Shown here in pieces: positions 5,730-8,036 of a stretch of DNA of 8,036 bases. Both the position numbers and the translations under genes were made by a program. Each line of letters opens with the position of its first letter. Positions within the stretch are counted from its first letter, which is position 1. The notes beneath the pieces are model-generated. The model did not search any database. It was not told the DNA's origin and saw only the letters and a list, made by a program, of their open reading frames with translations. This stretch comes from Spirochaetaceae bacterium. GTDB lineage: Bacteria; Spirochaetota; Spirochaetia; Treponematales; Breznakiellaceae. The stretch is from the NCBI GenBank assembly GCA_031257135.1, contig JAIRPH010000196.1:1-8036 (forward strand), in the 5' to 3' direction.

Positions 5730-6780
5730 TAACGCGGTAAGACCCGCCGTACTGGTGGTTGACGATGTTGAAATGAATGTTATGATCCTCGAAGAAATTC
5801 TAAAGGACAGCTATGACGTACTCACAGCCGGCAATGGAGTACAAGCCCTTGAGGTCTTGCATACGGTGAAGACCCTCCCGAAGATCATCCTGCTGGACGT
5901 GTTCATGCCTCAAATGAACGGCTACGAAATGCTCGAAGTTATGAAGACCGACGCCACGCTCCGGCGGATTCCGGTAATCTTCATCACCACTTCGGATTCC
6001 GAATCTGAAGCCCTTTCCGCGGGAGCCGTTGATTTCATCTCCAAGCCCTTTCTGCCGGATATTGTCAAGCTCCGGGTGAAAAATCAGATCGAGCTGAAAA
6101 ACTACAGCGACAGCCTTGAGGAAATGGTGGCGGAAAAGGCCGCGGAAATCACCGCAACCTTAAACAATACCTTGCAAAGTATGGCGAATATCATCGAATA
6201 CCGGAACCTTGAATCAGGAAGCCACGTTAAACGGACTCAGCTCTTCTGCGAAGCTCTGATCGCTCATATTCTGAAATCTTCTTCAACCTATACCGAGGAA
6301 CTGCGCGAAATGGAGCCGGATGTCATCGTCAAGTCCGTAACCCTCCATGACGTAGGAAAAATCGGGATTCCCGATAAAATCCTCCTTAAACCGGGACGCC
6401 TTGATTTCGATGAATTTGAGGTTATGAAAACGCATACCACCATCGGAAAGAACATTATTGAGTCTATCCTAACCAATACCGAGTCGATTTATCTTCAGCA
6501 TTGCCGGGACATCTGTTACTGCCACCACGAGCGGTATGACGGCAAAGGCTATCCTCAAGGGCTTACGGGGCAGGATATACCTCTCTCCGCCCGGCTTGCG
6601 ACGCTGGTTGACGTATACGACGCCTTGGTATGCCATCGGGTGTACAAAGCCGCGTTACCCTATGAGGAAGCTCTGGGGATAATTAAAGAAGGACGAGGAA
6701 CCCAGTTTGACCCGATCCTTACGGATGCGTTCTTTGAAATTGCAGACACCTTTAAAGAAATATCGCTGGCGAATCAGTAA
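5722..6780 (+). CDS. REC-HD-GYP response regulator, cyclic di-GMP phosphodiesterase (RpfG-like)
   Basis: Cytoplasmic two-domain regulator of 352 residues expected to hydrolyse cyclic di-GMP when phosphorylated. The receiver domain (about 8-125) has the acidic pair D14/D15, phospho-acceptor D59 in LLDVFMPQMNGYE, T89/T90 and K108. A short helical linker (126-150) joins the HD-GYP domain. Metal and substrate motifs are complete: H168, H209-D210 in HDVGKIGIPD, K213, H238, H268-H269 in HHERYDGKGYP with GYP at 276-278, and D297/D300 in LVDVYDAL. All expected catalytic residues are present, so an active enzyme is likely. It begins within the end of the HPt gene, indicating translational coupling and a joint phosphorelay. 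A terminator follows within 6 bp of the stop. Target outputs in spirochaetes commonly include motility and surface behaviour; this is family knowledge, not visible here. Confidence 0.95.
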   Translation: MINNAVRPAVLVVDDVEMNVMILEEILKDSYDVLTAGNGVQALEVLHTVKTLPKIILLDVFMPQMNGYEMLEVMKTDATLRRIPVIFITTSDSESEALSAGAVDFISKPFLPDIVKLRVKNQIELKNYSDSLEEMVAEKAAEITATLNNTLQSMANIIEYRNLESGSHVKRTQLFCEALIAHILKSSSTYTEELREMEPDVIVKSVTLHDVGKIGIPDKILLKPGRLDFDEFEVMKTHTTIGKNIIESILTNTESIYLQHCRDICYCHHERYDGKGYPQGLTGQDIPLSARLATLVDVYDALVCHRVYKAALPYEEALGIIKEGRGTQFDPILTDAFFEIADTFKEISLANQ

Positions 6781-6785
6781 CCGCC

Positions 6786-6810
6786 GCCCAAGGACTAATC
6801 CTTGGGCTTT
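6786..6810 (+). terminator. Intrinsic terminator after the HD-GYP gene
   Basis: GCCCAAGGA (6786-6794) and TCCTTGGGC (6799-6807) form a perfect 9-bp stem with a 4-nt loop (CTAA), followed by TTT. It begins 5 bp after the stop codon. The T-run is short, but position and stem strength make termination likely. It lies between convergent genes and could also form in the opposite transcript, where no T-run follows. Confidence 0.8.
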
Positions 6811-6815
6811 GCCGG

Positions 6816-7781
6816 TTATTCGGTTCCGAGATTGTTCACCAGATAATCCACGATAGTCCATATATCGTCTTTACGGTGCAGATAATAGGTATACCGTTTC
6901 CGTTCGGTAACGGTTCCTATTCTGAACTTTTCCTGAACCGTTACGGTACCGTCTATTTCGTTGTAGGTGGTCCGCTCGATCTGAAATTCCGTAGGAAGGT
7001 TTGCAATATCATCTTGTACCGCGGCGTTTTGAATTTCCAGCCGGTATCGGGCGACCATACGGAGCCGTCCCTCTTCGGATTCGGCGAGCCACTGCCGCTG
7101 GCGCACCGAATCCCGGGCGAGCATGGCTTCAAGGTCAAGGTACAGGAAAAACTTTTCCCACTGAGATTTCTGCCGAGCCGTTAAGAGATACCGCACCACA
7201 TCATCCGGGGGCAGTTTCTCCCGCACCAGAACCGCATTGGTTTCTACGTCCATTTCCAGCGGAAGCCCGTCAGGTCCGGGTATTGCAGGCGGACGGATGC
7301 TGAGTGAAAGCCGGTTCGATTCCAGCGGACGAACCCCGATAAGTCCTCCGGTTTCCCGGTACAGCTCGGGATACATTTTCGCCTGTACGATGAAAGAACC
7401 GCTCTGTTGGAGGTCCGCATAGCTCCGCAAGTCCTCTACAAAGGAAAAAGACTCGCCGCTTTCTATAGCTATTTCCCGGAAATAAACCTGCTGTTGACGG
7501 CTCCGTTTGCGGACAAGAATATCCGCAGGCTCTACGGCTCGGTTGGTCATGGTTCTCACATCAAAATCAATAGAGAACGCTCGCTCGTCAGCCAGTTTAA
7601 ACCGGAATGGACCCGGACCATTATTGGTAAGGGTAACGTGAACATAAATAGGCGCGTCTGACACGTAGTATATCCGTTTGTCATAATACCGTATGGTAAA
7701 CGCTACCTGAGCGGAAAGGTCAGCAGAACCAATCCCCCATAGGAGGGCCGTCAGCGCAATGATAGTATATGGTTGTTTCAC
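6816..7781 (-). CDS. Exported protein of unknown function
   Basis: A 321-residue protein starting at GTG 7781-7779, supported by GGAG seven bases upstream. An upstream ATG is out of frame. Residues 1-25 form a signal peptide: a short polar start, a hydrophobic core at about 7-18, and a likely signal peptidase I site after SAQ. There is no lipobox cysteine. The mature N-terminal half (about 28-165) has the alternating pattern of a beta-sandwich, with YYVSDAPIYVHVTLTNNGPG resembling Ig-like domains of bacterial envelope proteins. The C-terminal third (about 210-321) has a helical start and then short strands ending in KRYTYYLHRKDDIWTIVDYL, which recalls a small alpha/beta NTF2-like fold. Both fold readings are guesses. 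It is convergent with the HD-GYP gene and divergent from mfd. Probably a conserved spirochaetal periplasmic or surface protein. Confidence 0.82.
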   Translation of the reverse strand: MKQPYTIIALTALLWGIGSADLSAQVAFTIRYYDKRIYYVSDAPIYVHVTLTNNGPGPFRFKLADERAFSIDFDVRTMTNRAVEPADILVRKRSRQQQVYFREIAIESGESFSFVEDLRSYADLQQSGSFIVQAKMYPELYRETGGLIGVRPLESNRLSLSIRPPAIPGPDGLPLEMDVETNAVLVREKLPPDDVVRYLLTARQKSQWEKFFLYLDLEAMLARDSVRQRQWLAESEEGRLRMVARYRLEIQNAAVQDDIANLPTEFQIERTTYNEIDGTVTVQEKFRIGTVTERKRYTYYLHRKDDIWTIVDYLVNNLGTE

Positions 7782-7806
7782 CTGTTTTCTCCATTTGTGA
7801 TGAGGG

Positions 7807-7835
7807 TTTAAAAGTCCCTTTACTTATATTATAAT
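7807..7835 (+). promoter_or_regulatory. Promoter of mfd
   Basis: A perfect TATAAT (7830-7835) lies 17 bp downstream of TTTAAA (7807-7812), which matches four of six -35 bases. The start of transcription would be near 7842, only about six bases before the ATG at 7848, so the message would be nearly leaderless. The 66-bp gap also has to hold the promoter of the divergent exported-protein gene. TATAAT can be read on the minus strand too (7833-7828), but no good -35 partner was found for it. Confidence 0.55.
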
Positions 7836-7847
7836 CGGTAAACCTTT

Positions 7848-8036
7848 ATGAATACCTTATCCTTTCCTTCATTTTTGCGTAAAACAGCCGACGCTAAATC
7901 CGTAGCCGCGGCGGTATCGGCTTTTAAAAAGGAGCGGTTTCCGCTGGGAATCGAGTCGGCAGAGGGTTCGCTTACCGCTATTATTTTGGCTATGTTCTAT
8001 CAAGCCCGTCCCGGGACCTTTCTGGCGGCGGTTCCT
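7848..8036 (+). CDS. mfd: Transcription-repair coupling factor Mfd, N-terminal fragment (runs off right edge)
   Basis: The frame from ATG 7848 is open for 63 codons to the window edge. The segment FPLGIESAEGSLTAIILA (31-48) followed by RPGTFLAAVP corresponds to the start of Mfd, where a UvrB-like domain opens with a G-hAEGS-type turn, a helix and a hydrophobic strand ending in VP. Mfd is a double-stranded DNA translocase that removes RNA polymerase stalled at lesions and recruits UvrA. The motor and RNA polymerase-binding domains lie outside the window, so the assignment rests on this short stretch. There is no Shine-Dalgarno sequence before the ATG. Alternatives are another protein with a UvrB-like N-terminus, such as UvrB itself, but the wording fits Mfd better. 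Confidence 0.65.
   Translation, partial: MNTLSFPSFLRKTADAKSVAAAVSAFKKERFPLGIESAEGSLTAIILAMFYQARPGTFLAAVP

Noticed and set aside
1..8036. CRISPR array, tRNA or rRNA genes
   Set aside because: No regularly spaced repeats were seen; the only tandem repeat is the two-copy 16-bp unit. No tRNA cloverleaf or rRNA-like stretch was recognised by eye.

Overview
The window reads as chromosome of an anaerobic bacterium, most likely a Treponema-like spirochaete of the termite-gut type. This is an inference from the gene mix (corrinoid-protein reactivation, REC/HD-GYP signalling, an Mfd N-terminus with treponeme-like wording) and from the roughly 50% GC feel of the coding DNA. No rRNA or other phylogenetic marker is present. 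The left fifth is accessory DNA; the rest is ordinary chromosomal genes.

Region 1 (about 1-2000), accessory and decayed. A long membrane/coiled-coil gene lies on the minus strand and runs off the left edge. Upstream of it is a broken phage-type AAA ATPase. Its Walker A loop joins almost directly to its C-terminal third in another frame, and its start codon appears to have become ATA. In front of the ATPase are a tandem 16-bp repeat, a small operator-like palindrome and a possible minus-strand promoter. Between this remnant and the first chromosomal gene is an AT-rich stretch of about 450 bp. It holds what looks like the first two dozen codons of an IS200-type TnpA transposase and no intact gene.

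Region 2 (2013-4581), corrinoid metabolism. A 640-residue protein with an N-terminal [2Fe-2S] ferredoxin domain and a C-terminal ASKHA ATPase domain (RACo/AcsV type) is followed 3 nt later by a DUF3786 protein. They form a tight pair expected to return inactive Co(II) corrinoid protein to Co(I). No corrinoid protein or methyltransferase is in the window, so the client is unknown.

Region 3 (4614-6807), a plus-strand run of four genes: a small three-helix membrane protein, an AroH-class chorismate mutase (start and stop overlap as ATGA), a stand-alone HPt protein with a strong ribosome binding site, and a REC-HD-GYP response regulator that overlaps the HPt gene by 8 nt. A clear hairpin terminator closes the run. 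HPt and REC-HD-GYP probably form the end of a phosphorelay that lowers cyclic di-GMP; its histidine kinase must be elsewhere.

Region 4 (6816-8036). A convergent minus-strand gene encodes an exported protein of unknown function. It is divergent from the start of mfd (transcription-repair coupling factor), which runs off the right edge and has a good -10 box very close to its start codon.
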